Shown here one piece after another: positions 35,046-49,000 of a stretch of 64,000 nt of DNA. How positions within the stretch are numbered: position 1 is the first letter of the stretch; every line of letters starts with the position of its first letter. The position numbers were made by a program, and so were the translations under genes. This DNA is from Centroberyx gerrardi. Lineage: Eukaryota; Chordata; Actinopteri; Beryciformes; Berycidae. The notes beneath the pieces were generated by a model. That model saw only the letters and a list, made by a program, of their open reading frames with translations. It did not search any database and had not been told where the DNA came from. The stretch spans positions 14,168,854 to 14,232,853 of the forward strand of contig NC_136000.1 in assembly GCF_048128805.1 (NCBI RefSeq). The letters are read 5' to 3'.

Positions 35046-38000
35046 AATAATTATGTGATGGGAGCAGGATATATTGTTTAAAGTGACCAATAAGCTGTAT
35101 TAGACTTTTGGTTTCATTGAGCAGCTTATTACAAATTCTGTGCTTGTTAATAAACATTTTACGTAATACGCAATTGTTTATTTTATTAAAGGTTGGATTG
35201 GTCTTGTTAGTAAATGTGCTGCTGCCTTCTTGGCCCAGTCACTCTTGTAAAAGAGATTTTTGTTCTTAATAGGACATGCCATGTTAAATAAAGGTTGAAA
35301 TGTGGTGTTTTGTTTTTCATAATGAGATTGCATGAGGGTTAATCTAAATGTATTGGCACAGTTTTTGGGATTCCACTCATTCTGTAGTCTGTAGAAGCCG
35401 TTATAAATCTGTAGAAGCGGTCATGGTGTCTAAGGGGTTAATTATGGGAGACTAAGCAGCGGAAATTCTTTTCCCCAGAAGGGACTTTGACAGATTGGCT
35501 TCATTGCAGCAACATATAACATGGTAATAAAGTTGTCAGCTAAGGTATGGACGCCTCACATTCAATGAACATAAGGTACTACTGCGCTCCGTAGTATCTT
35601 ATTTACACTCAATAAACATATACACTTCTTTTGTTTGTGCAAAAGGGATTGCCTTTTTAAACACTGGGGCCTAACATGTCTTTAAAGAGATGCCAAGGTG
35701 AGGTAGATGCACTTTATCTAGTGCTTTTTCCCATAACTCCGAGTATCAAGGGTCAAAAGTGATGAAACCCATGGTTCACATCAGTGTTAGACATGTTTAT
35801 CTCAGTGAAACTGACCCCCCATCTCCTAACGAAGTAGACAGTGCCAGTCTGGAATGTGTCTCGTCCACCGTCAAGAGGAAATGGACACGAGAATGTCAAA
35901 ACTGAAACACAGTGTGGTTTGTTTCATGGCGGGAGTAAAAGCAGGCAGTACAAAATTAAAGAAGAAGTGAACCTTGTTGGCAGCAATCTTGGAAGTGTAT
36001 GTCTTTTACAACAGGTTTATGTTGGATAAGTGACACGACACAGCAGGACACATTAACTAGTTCTTGTGAGGTCAAGATATAAATTACTCTAATGTTCTCA
36101 TCCAGAGACTCAAACAGTTGATAACATTAGCTTTGCAGAAGAGTAAAATTGCAAAACACTCCGCATACAGAAAAAAAGATTGTAGAAGCATTGCAATGAC
36201 AAAAGCTCTTATCTAAATCAGCACTGTTACTGTGAATTTGATCATTAAAATGCAATGAACAAGCTTTGTCATGTTCTTAACAATCAGCATACGCATTCAG
36301 GTTTTCGGTAAACATTTTGATGCTTTTGTTTTTTTTGTTGTCAAGGTAGCTAGATCCAGTCAAATCATTTTTATCTGGTTTGGTTTATCTCTGCTTACAC
36401 CATATGGAAACCTAGGAAGGAGGGGTTATTTGATTTGCAAATAACCAGGGGCATTGTTACTGTTGAGGTTGCAAGTGCATGGTGCCTTGTGTTTGGCTCT
36501 CCATACGAAAAGCATCCCATCCTGAGCTGTAACTTGTCCTGCAGCTATTGGCTGCTGTTTGCTTCTGTTATGAAGATAGAGGAATATTACATCAGCCAGA
36601 CAGTTAAGGGGAGTGAACATGGCCTTGACAGGGCTGTGGAGGAGTGGGCGGTCTGCAGGTGCACCGCATGGGAGTAAGCACCATGTCCTCACAACTTTGG
36701 TCAGGTCATCAAAACTTCAGATAGCCTGTATTCAGGGGCAATGTGAAATTATAAAAAGTACACTGGTCAAGACAAAATATACTACTTTCCTCCTACCCCT
36801 TTCATATGTCTTTACCAAGGTGTTTACTTCCAGAACTTATTCAACAGTCTCCCAAATGATATTTTCTCTCATAATATTATCATACTCTCATCTCTCTCAA
36901 ACCACTTTGTTGTGTTACGTGCAGTACCAGGCAAACGTGCAGGAAAAGTCTGTGAATCTCAAGTTGATTTTTGGTAGACAATCCCACAAGTGCTAATATA
37001 GATAAGGAATGACTTAAGATAAGATAAGATGCACTTTATTGATCCCCTAGGGGAAATTCGGGGCAAGGCAAATGACACAAGATACATGATGATACAAATG
37101 ATACATGATTAACAAGACAAATGATACAACAGGCTATTACTTCTACAGGTGTCTGACACCGTGTGGAATACAATGTTGGCTCAGTAACTGGATCAGAGGT
37201 TAGAGTATGAGTAACCAAAACAGCCCAAAGCCATCACCACACTCCCATCATGCTTCACTGTCTTGGGTGACTCGTTACTCTTTAATCGCCAATTTAAATT
37301 TTGTCGTTGAATTAAATCATCCCATTCTCAATTTAAGGCATGGCAGAAGTAGGGTGATGGTTATTCGCTGATTTCCTTGTTCATGACAATCATTGAGCTA
37401 AACTGGACTTCCACACCAAAACAAACAGTGAACATCTAGCCTAATGAGTCATCACTTCCTTAATAGTACAGCTGTGGTGATTTATTTGCTGTCGAAATAT
37501 CAATATTGAATACTGAAGCAATTTTTACAATCAACAACCTTGTCATCAAGTTACACTATGCAATACGTATATACTGTAATGTACGTGAGAGAATAAATAT
37601 TCCATTAAATCTATATAATCTCACTCTCTCTCTCTGTGTGAATATGTCTGTATGTGTGCACGTGCGTGTGCGTCTCGTTTGTCTGATGTAACTGGAGCAG
37701 TCTCTGGGCTCATCCTGCCAGTTTCTGGCCCATGGGAACGCTCCACAGTGTTTCATCAGAAACTGCATCCTGAGAGATCACCTGCTCTGCTCCCTGTGTC
37801 ACCAGAACTCACCTGATTACCTCTCACTCATTTAAAAGTGGTAAACACCTCATGGGTTCACTCGGGAATAAGCTGGAAATTACTATATTGAAGCATTTGT
37901 CTTACACTGTCTTTATTAAAGAACTTATGTTTACCTCTTGGGTATATTACACACAAATACAATTATCTGCAATTCTGTCCTTTTTCATGTGGTTTTGCAT

Positions 38001-39885
38001 TCCAGGGGTGTGGGAGAAGGAGAGAGAGTGAATTGGTCTCAAAAATGACAGAAAACCAACCTTTAGGACTGTCTGGTTCGAATAAAAACTCACGGGAATA
38101 ACTCATGTCAAGAACAAGGAAACTGTTCACAGAACAGCAATGCTTACGACAGGGTGAGGCTTAGATCCACAACAACACAATTAGCATGGCATACACTTTG
38201 ACTTTAACTTGGCCCGGTGCCCTCAATTATAATTAATTTATTACTTTCTTGTTTACACCATGAAATAATCACTCCCTCTTTCCAGCCAGTGTATGAATGC
38301 TTTGAATTACATGCTTTCCCTATTTGATAAACCCATGGGAAGACAAGCTCCTTTACTTTAGGAAATAATACAAATTTCTGCTAGATGTTGGCTATGGATT
38401 AATACAAATGTATATTATATATGTTATATATTTATTAGATATCTAACAGAAGGAAGTTTCACAGAGGGAAATGATCTGTAGCAATCTGATCCTGGCATCT
38501 ACATGTGCACACTGCCAGTAAATGTTTGTTCATCAGGAAGTAGAAGGGAGAGCATGTCACTTTAAATGAAAATAAAATGAAATAATTTGTTTATTTTGCA
38601 TGGTTCATTTACTGCATGGCTACCAACAAGAGACCTACAGAAGGGATTCACTGTGATTAAGGTTTTCTGACAGAGCTCTGTGCTGCTGGTTACTGCTTTC
38701 TGTCTTACAAAATTGACACAAGCTGTCTGTGTGTCTGTTTGGCTATCACATGTAGACAGAAGCATTTGGACAACTGGGCATGATACATGTTTAATGTGTC
38801 ATTTTGCTCTCCCTGTCTTAAGAATGGAGGATGCTGCTGTAACCGTATGGCACACTGTTAGCCTCTTGATGCCTTGTGTTGGTTAGCCTTAAGGTGTGAT
38901 GCCATGGTAACTGGAAATGGAGGAGACAGGAGAGCGGTCTGTGGGGAGAAGCCCCCTCCCTCGCCCCCCAGTCACATCCCTTAGTGAGCGTCCCTTTACC
39001 TGTGAGGCCACAGGTACTGATGGAAACCACCAACTTGTCTAGACTAAACTGTGGCAATCCCACTGGATACACAAATTAGACTCCACTAGCAGATGAAGAG
39101 GGACGAGCATGATGCAAGTACAACAAGAAATTAACTCAGAGTTGAAGAATTTACACTTGAGGTTCATTGTTTTCTATATCTTTCCATAATCTTATTTCAG
39201 TAATGGCACACTGCTGCTGTAGTTGATTAATTGCACAAAGTATGAGGCTTATTAATATTTAATTGGAATATTACATTGTAAAGCAATCATGTTGTAATCT
39301 TATGTATGTCAAGGCAATAACATTTGGCCAAATACAATGAAAAAAACATAATGTGGTCCGATGTCTAACAAGAAGTAAAATACAGTCCAACTGTGGTAAT
39401 GACTGACCTCATTTTAACTTTGGTCACCAACCATAGTCAACCATTAACTACATTAGGATAAGGTTTAACAAAAGGGGATTCTGTACTCGGCAGTATGCTC
39501 TCTGTATATATTATTAAGATATCTATTAATTTGTACAGACTTTATGCTAAGCATATAGTATTATTTTTCTTAATCTCACAATACCCGGATACTGCACTAT
39601 CCCTCTCTGCTAAACAGGACTTTTATTGTTTTTATTGCACGCCTAAGAAAAACATAAATTCCTGGTCATACATGTCACCAGTGAATCATTCATTTTATTT
39701 CCTTGTTTGTTTGAGATGTCATCATAAGCATGTACTGTGGTTAATTTCCAATCCTTGAATTGTTCTGTTTCATCAAAAGCTCTGGAGTGAACCCAGGCAT
39801 GAGTACATACTCTTAGAAGTCAACATATTATTTCTATAGTTTTCACTTACAAAAAATATAGTGGGTTATGTCTACTGTCCACTAG
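35046..39885. other. Intergenic desert between PPCDC and C15orf39
   Basis: A/T-rich sequence with no exon I can support. ORFs of 60-130 codons here have no recognisable domain. A fragment near 37016-37070 (CACTTTATTGATCCCCTAGG then GGAAATTC) looks like a widespread fish retroelement tail. An AATAAA at about 35150 could serve as a distal PPCDC signal. Confidence 0.5.
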
Positions 39886-39889
39886 GCCA

Positions 39890-40262
39890 GGAGTTCCCAA
39901 ACTTTTTTTTTTTTTAAGTCAAGGACCCCCAAATAGACATGAATGCATTAGACCACTGACCTCCATTTGAGGTCAAGATTTGTTCTAAAGGCACATCATC
40001 TGAAAATGTCTATGTTATTAGATGTGATTTGATTTACTTACTAGAATTAAAATAACTATTTATACTGCAGGTGAGGAGATGACAAAAGCGGGGAGAGTGA
40101 AACCTCTGACTAAAGTAATCATTTTTACACATTTTCTTATTGTGCTATCTTCCAAAGAGTGAATTAAAAATGTCATTAAGCTGACGCTGATTTTCTCGGG
40201 GCCCCTCGGAGCCCCTCCGGGCCCCTAGTGGTCCCCGGACACTGAGCCAAACTGAACACTGC
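39890..40262. mobile_element. Probable DNA-transposon relic
   Basis: The left end GGAGTTCCCAAACTTTTTTT and the right end GGTCCCCGGACACTGAGCCA resemble the termini of common fish hAT-type repeats (TTCCCAAACTTT ... GGTCCCCGGACC). The GC-rich block at 40195-40240 is then the element's end rather than a CpG island. Confidence 0.4.
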
Positions 40263-40593
40263 AGCGAGAGTCGGCGGGGGAAACATCAAAAAATGTAGAA
40301 AACCCTGCATGGATACATGCAGGGTGTGACTCCGCCTATTGATCAAAGACCATCCTCCTCCCTCTTGTCTCTGCAGTTTGTTAACTTCTCTGGAGCCACA
40401 ATGGACTTCGGGCCAACCACTGAAAACATTTGGCAGAGCCTCCTCTCGGTGTAGACGTGGGTTTTGGCTCATCCGTCCTGATCGTCACTATCAAGCCCGC
40501 GGTTAACAATTTCCACCTTTTTTTTGTTTTCACTTTAAAGTTGTGTTTCATGGAGTCTTTGTGGAAATTATATATTGTGATTACATTAGCGAG
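40263..40593 (+). promoter_or_regulatory. Candidate promoter/first non-coding exon of C15orf39 homologue
   Basis: A strong donor (GCGAG|GTAAGA) at 40594 could close a leading non-coding exon. It would splice to the acceptor (ttattcttag) at 43031, just ahead of the start codon. The stretch has a short upstream ORF beginning at 40401. No transcript evidence is available, so this is inference from splice signals alone. Confidence 0.3.
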
Positions 40594-43031
40594 GTAAGAA
40601 AACTTTTTTGTTGCTCAATCTTCAAACGACTATAATTTAAGGATAGAATAGGCTATGCATCTCAGGAAACAAACAAAATAAATTGTTGCGTTTGACTTGG
40701 CGAAGACACGTGAGTGAATGTCAGCTACAGCATGTAAAAATGCGACACAATTTCCTGTAAATAATGCAAGAAAGCGGTATATTTTTTATCCACAGTGTGG
40801 TTTGTGTTGTACCGTGGGATACAACGCCTCAGTGTCAGATATGGAAATTATTAGTATGGTGATCGGCTGGTCGAGTTCTTGCATGTGCATTATTTCCATA
40901 TTATTTGCGTACTATTACTTCGAGGAGGGTATTCATGCAAGCAGGTCTATAGCCCATCTGTTCAGTGTTACCAACTTATTTGCAAATGCGTTTCAAAGAT
41001 TCTGCTTGGCTATGACGTGCACGCTAAGAAACTTTTTTTTTTTTTTTTTTTGCCGAGTTCATGTTGCCTTCACAGAACGTTATCTGGCTCGTGTTTATTT
41101 TAACTTGATATGGAAGGATGGTATTTTGGTCATTTTTAGATTAAATTCAAAACAAAACAACAGTATGGATTTCTTGTCTTGAGAACAGGACCTGCCCGGT
41201 TAAATGGAGGTTGGAGGGGTGGATGGATAAATACGTTTAGATAGGTAGGAACGAGGCGAATGTTAAATATTCTGTCTCTACACGTGGTTTGAGAGTCCCC
41301 CTGTCTGTTCGGACGGTTGAGACACCCATCCACCATACACTCCATCAGGTCTGGGAGCACGTACACACACACACGCAAACACACACACGCTCAAAATGTG
41401 GTTTTCAATCCGTTGACAGCAGCGCTGCTTAGTTTCCTCCATGCACGTAAACTGCAGACTCTCCTCTCACTAGGTATGCAGAGAAGATAAACCGTCCCTC
41501 TGTAGGCTACCTTCTAAAAGGTGTCAACAGGATGCTCTGATAACATCTGTGAGCGTTGGGGCTGTCTTCACTTAGACTGGCTTTGGTCTCAACGAGGCCC
41601 ATGTGGGTTGCAGGGGACTTGGATGTTTGCTTCACTCCATCCCCACTTTGTTAAGATGCATGCATTTATTTACCCTTATAATACAAATAGAACACTTTGA
41701 ATAATTGCTGTGTTCATTGACCCCCATTACATCTGTCTCTAAACTGTATCCTCTACAGACACTAGAGACATTTTGCTCCACGATTTGTCAGTTTTTTGGG
41801 GAAAATCAAGAAAGACTCCCATTTGTCAGTTTGACATGTCAGCATGACCTTGGGTAGAAATGTCCTTGAAGACAGGGACGAGGAGTATAATTATACGTGT
41901 ACTCTCCTCTATAATGAATCATTATAAAACCAGCAATTGCTGTCACAAATTTGTTTATTGATCCTACTGATAAGCTCAAGGGGATTTAACACACTCACAG
42001 GAAGCGTCACCTGATGCACAGCTCCAGGGGCAGAAAAAAAGGAGAGGGAACTGGGGCAGCGTAGTGAATAGGGGACAAAAATGTTTAGAAAAATCACAGT
42101 TTGTTCTTTTTTCGGCTGGAATGACTATATGACATTCAAGGAGTGCATGAAAGGGACCTATGCTATTGCCACCACTGTAGGTTGATAATATATTACAGAA
42201 TGGAAAAATACACTGAGCTGCAGTGTTAGGCCAAAGGATGTAAAGACAAATGGAGAACTTCATGTGAAATCTGGTGATTTTTCAGATTAGATGCTCAGAT
42301 ATTCTGGTTTGATAAAAGATAATCTGAACCACTTCCATGGGGTGGTGATGAAAGAACACACATAATTTAGCCTACATCCCAATGTCCCTGCAGTGAGAAA
42401 TGAGTCATAGTAAAACCTTATAGCAACACATCAACTAAGACACTCAAGTTTAGAATATGTTTGGGTAATATAGTCATTTCATAAGTTTCATATTTGCAGA
42501 CATGGGTTTCAAGGGTAAACCGCTTTAAATCACGCATGGATATTACATCACCACCAATACTGTAGCCACACTATGAGAATTGGTTCATTTACAGTGACAG
42601 TGACAAGCTATCATACTGTGGGAGTATAAGAAATTCCCTGTATTCATTCTTAAGTCTTTTTTATTTGCTATCATTAGGTTATAAATCTTCCTCAAACATT
42701 CCTCAGTGTGTAACTTGTTTGCCATTTCTTACATTTCACTTAACGCTTCAACCGATGTTTATAGGCTGATAAGGATGTATGTGACACATGTGATAAACCA
42801 CAGGATTCCTCAAGGTTAGGAAGGAGCCTCAAGCCAGTCTGATGACGATCCCCTTTATAAAGCATGCCTCTCTTGGTCTGTTACTTGCTGATTTCTGCTA
42901 TGTATGCTGCTGTCTGTCTGCAGTCTGAAGTGGAGATGGACTAAGGACATGGATCTCTTTAACTAGTCTATTTCTTACATAGATGTTTTAAATTGAATGG
43001 CAATATCTAATAGTTGTTTTTATATTCTTAG
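40594..43031 (+). other. Non-coding region upstream of the C15orf39 start exon
   Basis: Probably the 5' UTR intron. It contains a CA microsatellite at 41366-41392 and a poly-T run at 41034-41051. The 154-codon ORF at 40718 has no recognisable domain and runs through the poly-T tract; it is not annotated as a gene. Confidence 0.45.
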
Positions 43032-43072
43032 GTCTGGAGCAATATTATTGGATCATCATTCAAAGTTACCAC

Positions 43073-46000
43073 ATGATGAGCAGCCATTCAGTGCCAAGCC
43101 TCATTGACCCGGTGTCACAAAGCAAGATGCCATTATTTGAGGGGACCACATCATCTACGGGACTGTCAAAGCCAGGAAATGTGTCTGGTTTCCTCAGTAA
43201 GCAGACTCTTCAGTACAGTGGGGCCTACTTTACCTATGACCCCAGAGGGAAGGATGGACCAGGATTTGCTCCCTCTTGGAGTAACAGAAAGAGCTCTTTG
43301 CTGGATGGCAGAAGTCCTGTGAGTCACCTCCCTGGCATGGAGGGACAAAACCACATAATTTACAGGCCAGACAGCAAGACATTCTCTGCTGAGGAAGGCC
43401 ACTCTCATTCGCCTTCTGTGCGTCACACCCCAGGCAAGCAGGGCTTTACATATTACACTAGGAGTCCTGGAATCAGCAGTCCCGCACCTGCTACGCCAGT
43501 GGCTGTTAGAAAACAAACAGCTGGAGGTGTGAATTCATCTCCTCCATCTGAAAACTCTGTTTATTTAGCGATTCCTAAACCAATTTATGGACATAACCCC
43601 TGCTGTAATGAATTGGGTTGTATGTTAGGGCATCGATACAGTGTGGAGCATGGGTCTCAGAGGATGCCAAACACTGTCTATGAGAGTGAGTGGATACACC
43701 CTGGTGCTCACTACAGTCATAGATCACCCATCCAGAGGAAGGCACAAGAGGCATTGCTGCAACAGAGAGGTCTGCAGTTTGAGCCCAATGCAGAACGACT
43801 GCCACTCAAGGACATGACTGTGGAGAAATACCACAGCTTGAGCCCAAGTAGAGTGAGGACTTTACCTGCCTATATGGAGCCAAACTATAGCAGTTACCCC
43901 TGTACCCCGACTCACACGCTGTTTGGCCCTTTAAGTGAGCAGAGCCAGCGTTTACAGACTTCCCCCAAAGGCTATCCTAGCCTGTACTCTTCCCATCCTC
44001 CCACATATGAGCATATGACCTCAGAAGTTTATCAGGACCATTCTCCCATGTCCAAATATGGCCAGCTACCACAGCACCCTATGTTTTACTACCCTCAAGC
44101 AAATGTGGAGGTAGAAAGCAGGGCAGTGTGTAAAGATACAGGGGGAAAGCATAGGGAAGATGTTATTCCTGTTATTCCTAAACTCACAGTCTCTAACCCC
44201 CGGGAACATTACCTTGTCTCCCAGTCTGTTCATGGTGAAATTCCTATGGTTAGCACTGAAACCTTGCCAAATCATTCCTTTATGCGGGCTTTTGACTACC
44301 CATGTTATGCAGTTCCTAGAATTCATTTGAATGCAATCCAAATGAGACCCTCCCTAAAAAGGCCACATGCACCACCTAGCATGCACCCAAATGGCCTATC
44401 TGCTTCCTCATCCAGCCTACATATCGATGGGCCCATGGCCCGACCCACTGTCTCACCAGCCAGCATACAAATGAACAGAGTTTTTTCCCCACTCACCAGC
44501 CTGCACATAGACCGACCCAGTCCTTCTCCAGCCAGCTTGAATATGGACCGACCCCTGGACTACTCCCACTATAAAGCCCAAGTCACATGCCCAAAACAGC
44601 CGCAAGGCCTTGCTGATTCCCCAGGAGCTTGGCTGTCCCAGTCACCGACTCACAATGGGGATCAGATCCACAAAGCTGTTCCAACTAGAAAAGTGCACCA
44701 TGCCTCTGCATCCAGTTTAGGCACCACTGTTTGTAAAGGGAGCCTGAAGAGAAGTATTTCACACACACCTATTGGCTACACATCTCCATCCATCAAAATA
44801 AAAGAAGAGAATAGAGATTTATGTGAAATGGACCTAATTAAGAAACGACAAAAGATGAAAACGGAGAATGTAAGAGTAGAGGATACAATTGACTCTCCTC
44901 CTATGCCAATAATTGACAATGTCTTCAGCTTGGCCCCTTACAAAGCATACCTGGAGGCCTCTGGACTGTTACTTTCAGGCAAAGCACCTCGGAGAACTGG
45001 CCAGTCTTCGGAGCCCTGTGCAATCAAACCTGAGCCATGCATCCAAGAGAAAGGGCCAAAGAGAGATGGACAGCAGCCTGTTGTCTGCTTAGTCCCCAAA
45101 GAAATCTGTACAGATACTCCAACAGAGAAGCCTGTTGTACAAATCCTTGAACACAAAAACATCAAGGTAGAAAAGGTAGATCCACCAGACACAGACAGCT
45201 CTGTAGAAACTCCTGTTAGTCTTTGTAAAATGAATCAGGATGACTGCAAGGAGGCAACCGTCAAGGAAGAGGTTGAGGAGACTGATTCATCTGACGAGCC
45301 CATGTTGGTGATTAAGAAATGTGACCCTGATGAACTTGAAAGTAAACCCCTGTTAGCAGTTAAAGATGAGACCTCAGATGATTCCAAACAAGGTGAGGTG
45401 ACAGCAGAAATGAGTGCAGGATCTTCTCATCAGGGTGACACCCATCCACCACGTCAACAGATGGTCATCCCTCACCCCAAATCCATTACTCCACCTCAAC
45501 CACCTGAGAGCAAACTGAATTTCCAAAACATCCCTCCCCATTGTCTAAAACTGTCCACCTACAAAATTGTCCTCCCCGATACTCTGTGTGCTACCCCTGT
45601 TCTGACCCCAGAGACGCCGCCTGTTCAGCCCGTAGCCGAAGTCACACCCAAACCTGAGCTCCAAAAACCAGTCCGCCAGCGCTTCTTTGAACTGCACAAC
45701 TCCCTTTGCAAGATAGTGTCCAGCTCTGTGTCAGTCTCTCCAGAGCAGGAGCTCAGGACCTGGCTGTCTCTGGAGCTGACTGAACCTCCGTCCCCTTCAG
45801 CCAAAATCCAGAAGGTATCCAGTTTGTTTGGGGTAAAAGCCAGGGAGATGTGGCTTAGTGAAGAGATAAAGTCGGCACTCCATAAGGTTCTCGAGAGGTT
45901 GAAGGAGTACATCGCTCAGAAACACTGCCCGTTTCCACATGTTATGCGGACGGGGGCAGTGTTCATCCCCATGCTGGTGGTGAAGGAGCTGCTGTTCCCT

Positions 46001-49000
46001 CAGGTCCAGGGCGGCTTCATTGACCAGGTCCTACAGGAGCACCGAGTGGAACTGCGGCCCACCACACTCTCTGAAGAGAAGATCATCACCCAGCTCCACA
46101 AACGGGCCTGCTCCTCCAAGCTCAGGAGACTCCTGTCCCTCAAACGCCTGCCTGACATCTACGCTGATGTGGTCAACCTCTTCTATCATGCCTGTGTCTG
46201 CAAGCGTCTGGGTGAGTGTATGTTCACTTTGGAATTACTCGGGTACATTTCTACTATATGTTTTCCTGGTAAAGAAGAAAATGGGTAATCAAGTATTTAA
46301 GACATTTTATTTACCAACACCTTATCCTAGTCCCCAGGATAGTTGCAGAATGTTGCTTTGGGTTAGCTGGTTGGCATGTGCTTCTCCTTTTTGGTATTGT
46401 GAAACCAGACTTGACAAGTTAAATGTGTTAGAGTAAGCAACAGTTGTGTTATAACCATACTACATTGGGCAATGCTGAACACACAATTGCTTATCCAAGC
46501 AATACTGGAATGAACGTTCATGAAGGAAAAAGGAAACAAGGTTGGCAACACACTGAAGCATGTGCAAGATTGTGCATACGCACACAAATAAACTTGATGA
46601 TCTTTAAGCAATATACAGGTCAATGTCCAAAAACTATTGCAATTCTTCAATGCAATTCTTTAAAACACTAAGATTGCAACTCATTACAGTGATATATTGC
46701 AATTTATTATTCTACTTTTCCTTCCTTGTACTGCTATAAAAAAAGATGACATACGATCTCTTATGGCAATAACATGTCAAGTCAATCACCAGTAAAAAGC
46801 CATGAATCAATCACTAGATACTGTATGTTTTGATAGTGATTATGTGTTTTGTTTTTATTTGTAGCTTTGATATGTAAACAAAACAAACAATACTTGGTGT
46901 CATATAGTTTAATGTTAGTTAAGAATCTGGTAAGTAGTCTCCAGTCTGTTTAAAAAAAGAAAAAGAAAAAAGGCACTTGATGGTGTCACTTCTCCTTACT
47001 GTGTTATTTATGGTAGACCACATGACTCACTAAAATGTTTAGTTTGCTAAGAAAGGAACCACATGATACTGTTCAGATGAAAAGACAAACACAAGGAGAA
47101 TTCTTATTGCTTAGAGAGACACAAACTTGGATAAAGAATTTTAAAGATGATACTTCCAAGATCTCAAGCCAACGCCAGTATGATTTATTGCATTTGACCA
47201 TGTGATCCACACAACATGACTCCCAAAGCAGTGGTATTTCCTGCCTTTTCATTCAGATTTCTGGAAATCCCCCTTTTTGTACACTGTGTAACGTACTGAT
47301 TCTTTTGTATCTTACAATGTGAACAGGATTATTATAGGGTATCATGTTGTTGCTGTTAACCACATCATGGTTATCCCTCAAATAGTTTAATAATCGTCAT
47401 ATTTTTGCATTCTTGGCCCTTTTGTTTAGAGTAGATCAAGGCAATAAATATCCTATTTCAAATCCATTTATTTTTTACAGAATCTACCTCACCTGATGTC
47501 CAAAAGAGAGTCCAGGTATATTTGTCTTTTGTTATATTGTCCCTCGGCTTCACTATTCTTTGCTTTTTATGATCAACAATCAAGTAACACTTCAGCTAAC
47601 ATTCAATCACAACTAATCACAATACGTTGCTCTTAGCATGAGTACATTATACTTGCTGTTGGGGGAGAGGGGTGCTTATCCGTAGAAAAATTAACCTCTC
47701 CTTCATGATTCAACTAGATAGCTTACCCAACTCTAAAGAGTTTGAGGCAGGCTGTTGGATCATGTTACCAAATTCCGGAGGAAGGAAATGACAGCCTACA
47801 CGGGTGCACAGAGGGGGTCAAGCAGTGCATACTGGCTCAGTCTGTGCCCTTTGGCTTGGTGATAAGCCCATGTTTTCAGATGATGATTATGATGCCCCTC
47901 CGAAATCTGTTTATGGTCTTTTTTACTTGGCGGCCTTTTTCATCAGCAGTTTTTTTATTCCATCAAAAATCTGCTAACAGAATTGGGCTAATCGAATTGT
48001 TATTTCCACTGGCTGCTGATGTTGTTACAGTTCACATGGTTTGGGGCACTTGACTTGGTATCTGAACTTTTCCCTTGTCTTATTCTTTCCTCACTGCTGT
48101 TTTATCCCTGACTGATAGCATCCCCTGTAGCAGCTGACTTTTTCCCAGCCCTGGTGTCTACTCCCAGAACAATCTTTTCTATCTCTGTTTAAAGGGTGTT
48201 TCACGGTGAGAGGGTCATGCCGTCCAATCACCATGTCTATTGATTTTAATAGAACACTTTCTCCTTGTGTACTTGTGTTCTGAATAAGGCTTATGGAAGT
48301 ATTGATTTGTCAACTTTTAGTCTGGTAGAGTTAGGCGGCCATGGACTTTGTGGTTGCTAGCTTGCTCTTTGTTTAGGAAATCGTCTATGTGGAAACAACT
48401 GAATCTGTCTTTTCTTCATGTTTAACTCTTGACTTTCTCACAAATCCTCACCATCCCTCTCTGACTTGTGCTCCTCACTTGAATCTGATTCACTGGTCAC
48501 TAAAGAAATCTACAAACTTTTTAATTCAAGATTACCTTCCTCTTGTCTGCAACCTCATTTTTGTGTATCTGACATTTTTGAAATTATGTTGACCTCTCCT
48601 AATTGCTACATTCCCTTTGTTGCAGGATTAGAGATGGATGAGTCTGCTAAGAGAGAGAGAGATGAAGGTTGTGAAGAGACTGGCAGCTCCAGGAGTCCTA
48701 TATTTTCAGCCATCTCTGCCTCACCAGCGTCTGGTTCAGACCCACAGAGACCTCTGAAGGGCAAGCAGACAAAAACACATTTGAACAAGAATGGAACAAA
48801 AGGCAGGGTAAAGAGCAGTTCAAGGCGTATGTTTTTGGAGAACACTTTGTCAGAGGAGGAAGAAGTGGAATACACAGAGAAGGCCGGAAATGGAGGCGTT
48901 GTGAACACACTCGCTGAAAAAGACTGGAATGGCCACCCATCTAAAGGGACTGAGAATGGAGGAAGTGACCATATGGCTGTGGAGGAAGATTCTTCACTCA

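Noticed and set aside
40195-40245. GC-rich block that looks like a small CpG island
   Set aside because: It is better explained as the terminal part of a dispersed DNA-transposon relic starting near 39890.
40718-41182. 154-codon ORF
   Set aside because: It has no recognisable domain, runs through a poly-T tract encoding Phe repeats, and lies in a probable 5' intron.
47481-47515. Treating this 35-nt segment as a constitutive C15orf39 exon
   Set aside because: Inclusion produces an immediate stop in the next exon, while direct joining of 46211 to 48626 keeps frame and matches the human junction. It is kept only as a possible alternative exon.
48466-48625. Upstream part of the 434-codon ORF starting at 48466
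   Set aside because: It is intron read-through. A tgcag acceptor ends at 48625, and the protein before it has no similarity to C15orf39.
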